From contig JAAEQP010000908.1 in assembly GCA_024231375.1 (NCBI GenBank), forward strand, positions 1-6,891: DNA of 6,891 bases, read 5' to 3'. A program made the translations under genes and the position numbers. This DNA comes from a bacterium (GTDB lineage Bacteria > Hydrogenedentota > Hydrogenedentia > Hydrogenedentiales > SLHB01). The stretch's first letter is position 1; every line of letters begins with the position of its first letter. Below, piece by piece: positions 6,782 to 6,891 of this stretch. A model generated the notes under the pieces. That model saw nothing but the letters and a program-made list of their open reading frames with translations, searched no databases and was not told the origin of the DNA.

Positions 6782-6811
6782 AGTATAGATCATTCGCGCC
6801 CGATGGGGGAA
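6782..6811 (-). promoter_or_regulatory. Possible sigma70-type promoter of the dctPQM-usp-glycosidase operon
   Basis: On the minus strand TATACT (6787-6782) is one base from the -10 consensus. The region 17-18 bp upstream (about 6805-6811) reads TTCCCC/TCCCCC and is a poor -35 match, so the promoter would be weak or activator-dependent. Transcription would begin near 6775 and give a leader of about 80 nt. This is a pattern match only. The rest of 6712-6891 shows no recognisable gene or strong hairpin. Confidence 0.25.
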
Positions 6812-6891
6812 ACAGAATCGCTTGTGCAGACCCGAACTGTCAGGTCACGGCTCGGATGGACCTTCGGCAGGGCATGTCACATTCCGGTGCC

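Noticed and set aside
6768..6841. 7-bp inverted repeat GACAGTT (6768-6774) / AACTGTC (6835-6841) around the candidate promoter
   Set aside because: A match this short at this distance is expected by chance in about 170 bp, and the arms do not extend.
6842..6863. AGGTC/GACCT inverted pair at the right edge
   Set aside because: Only 5 bp with a 12-base loop; no supporting context.
6803..6891. Open plus-strand frames (ATG at 6803 and 6856) running to the window edge, possibly a divergent gene
   Set aside because: Neither has a ribosome site and the peptides (about 29 and 12 residues) match nothing I recognise; too short to support.

Overview
The window is GC-rich, densely packed bacterial DNA. 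Almost all of it is read from the minus strand. It suggests a didermic, heterotrophic environmental bacterium with a TRAP-type uptake system and a secreted GH123/DUF4091-type glycosidase. That combination is common in polysaccharide-degrading lineages such as Planctomycetota, Lentisphaerota and Hydrogenedentota, but no marker gene is present and the lineage is a low-confidence guess. I see no mobile element, CRISPR array, tRNA or rRNA.

Layout from left to right: (1) the 3' end of a plus-strand gene, probably an NAD-dependent epimerase/dehydratase (1-311), converging on (2) a minus-strand response regulator made only of two receiver domains (358-1116). A 155-bp gap with an imperfect inverted repeat follows. 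Then comes a five-gene minus-strand block, in transcription order from the right: (3) a TRAP substrate-binding lipoprotein DctP (5590-6696), (4) the small TRAP membrane subunit DctQ (5059-5586), (5) the large TRAP permease DctM (3749-5062), (6) a UspA-type universal stress protein (3209-3694), and (7) a secreted glycoside hydrolase-like protein with a DUF4091/GH123 domain (1272-3188). The right 195 bp is the upstream leader and promoter region of this block.

Gaps within the block are 3 bp (dctP-dctQ), a 4-base ATGA overlap (dctQ-dctM), 54 bp (dctM-usp) and 20 bp (usp-glycosidase), so it is probably one operon. A working model is that the exported hydrolase releases a sugar or sugar-acid from a glycan or glycoconjugate. 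The tethered binding protein would capture the product, DctQM would import it using an ion gradient, and the cytoplasmic Usp protein would bind nucleotide and tune transport or signal energy state. There is precedent for Usp with TRAP: TeaD, encoded with the TeaABC ectoine transporter. The hydrolase as a fifth member is the less usual part. The double-receiver protein downstream has its own strong ribosome binding site and may be a separate unit.

The most interesting points are the coupled hydrolase-TRAP-Usp operon, the lipoprotein form of DctP with a long Pro/Ala/Glu/Thr linker, the output-less tandem receiver protein, and the inverted repeat in front of it. Nothing here clearly amounts to a wholly new biological system.
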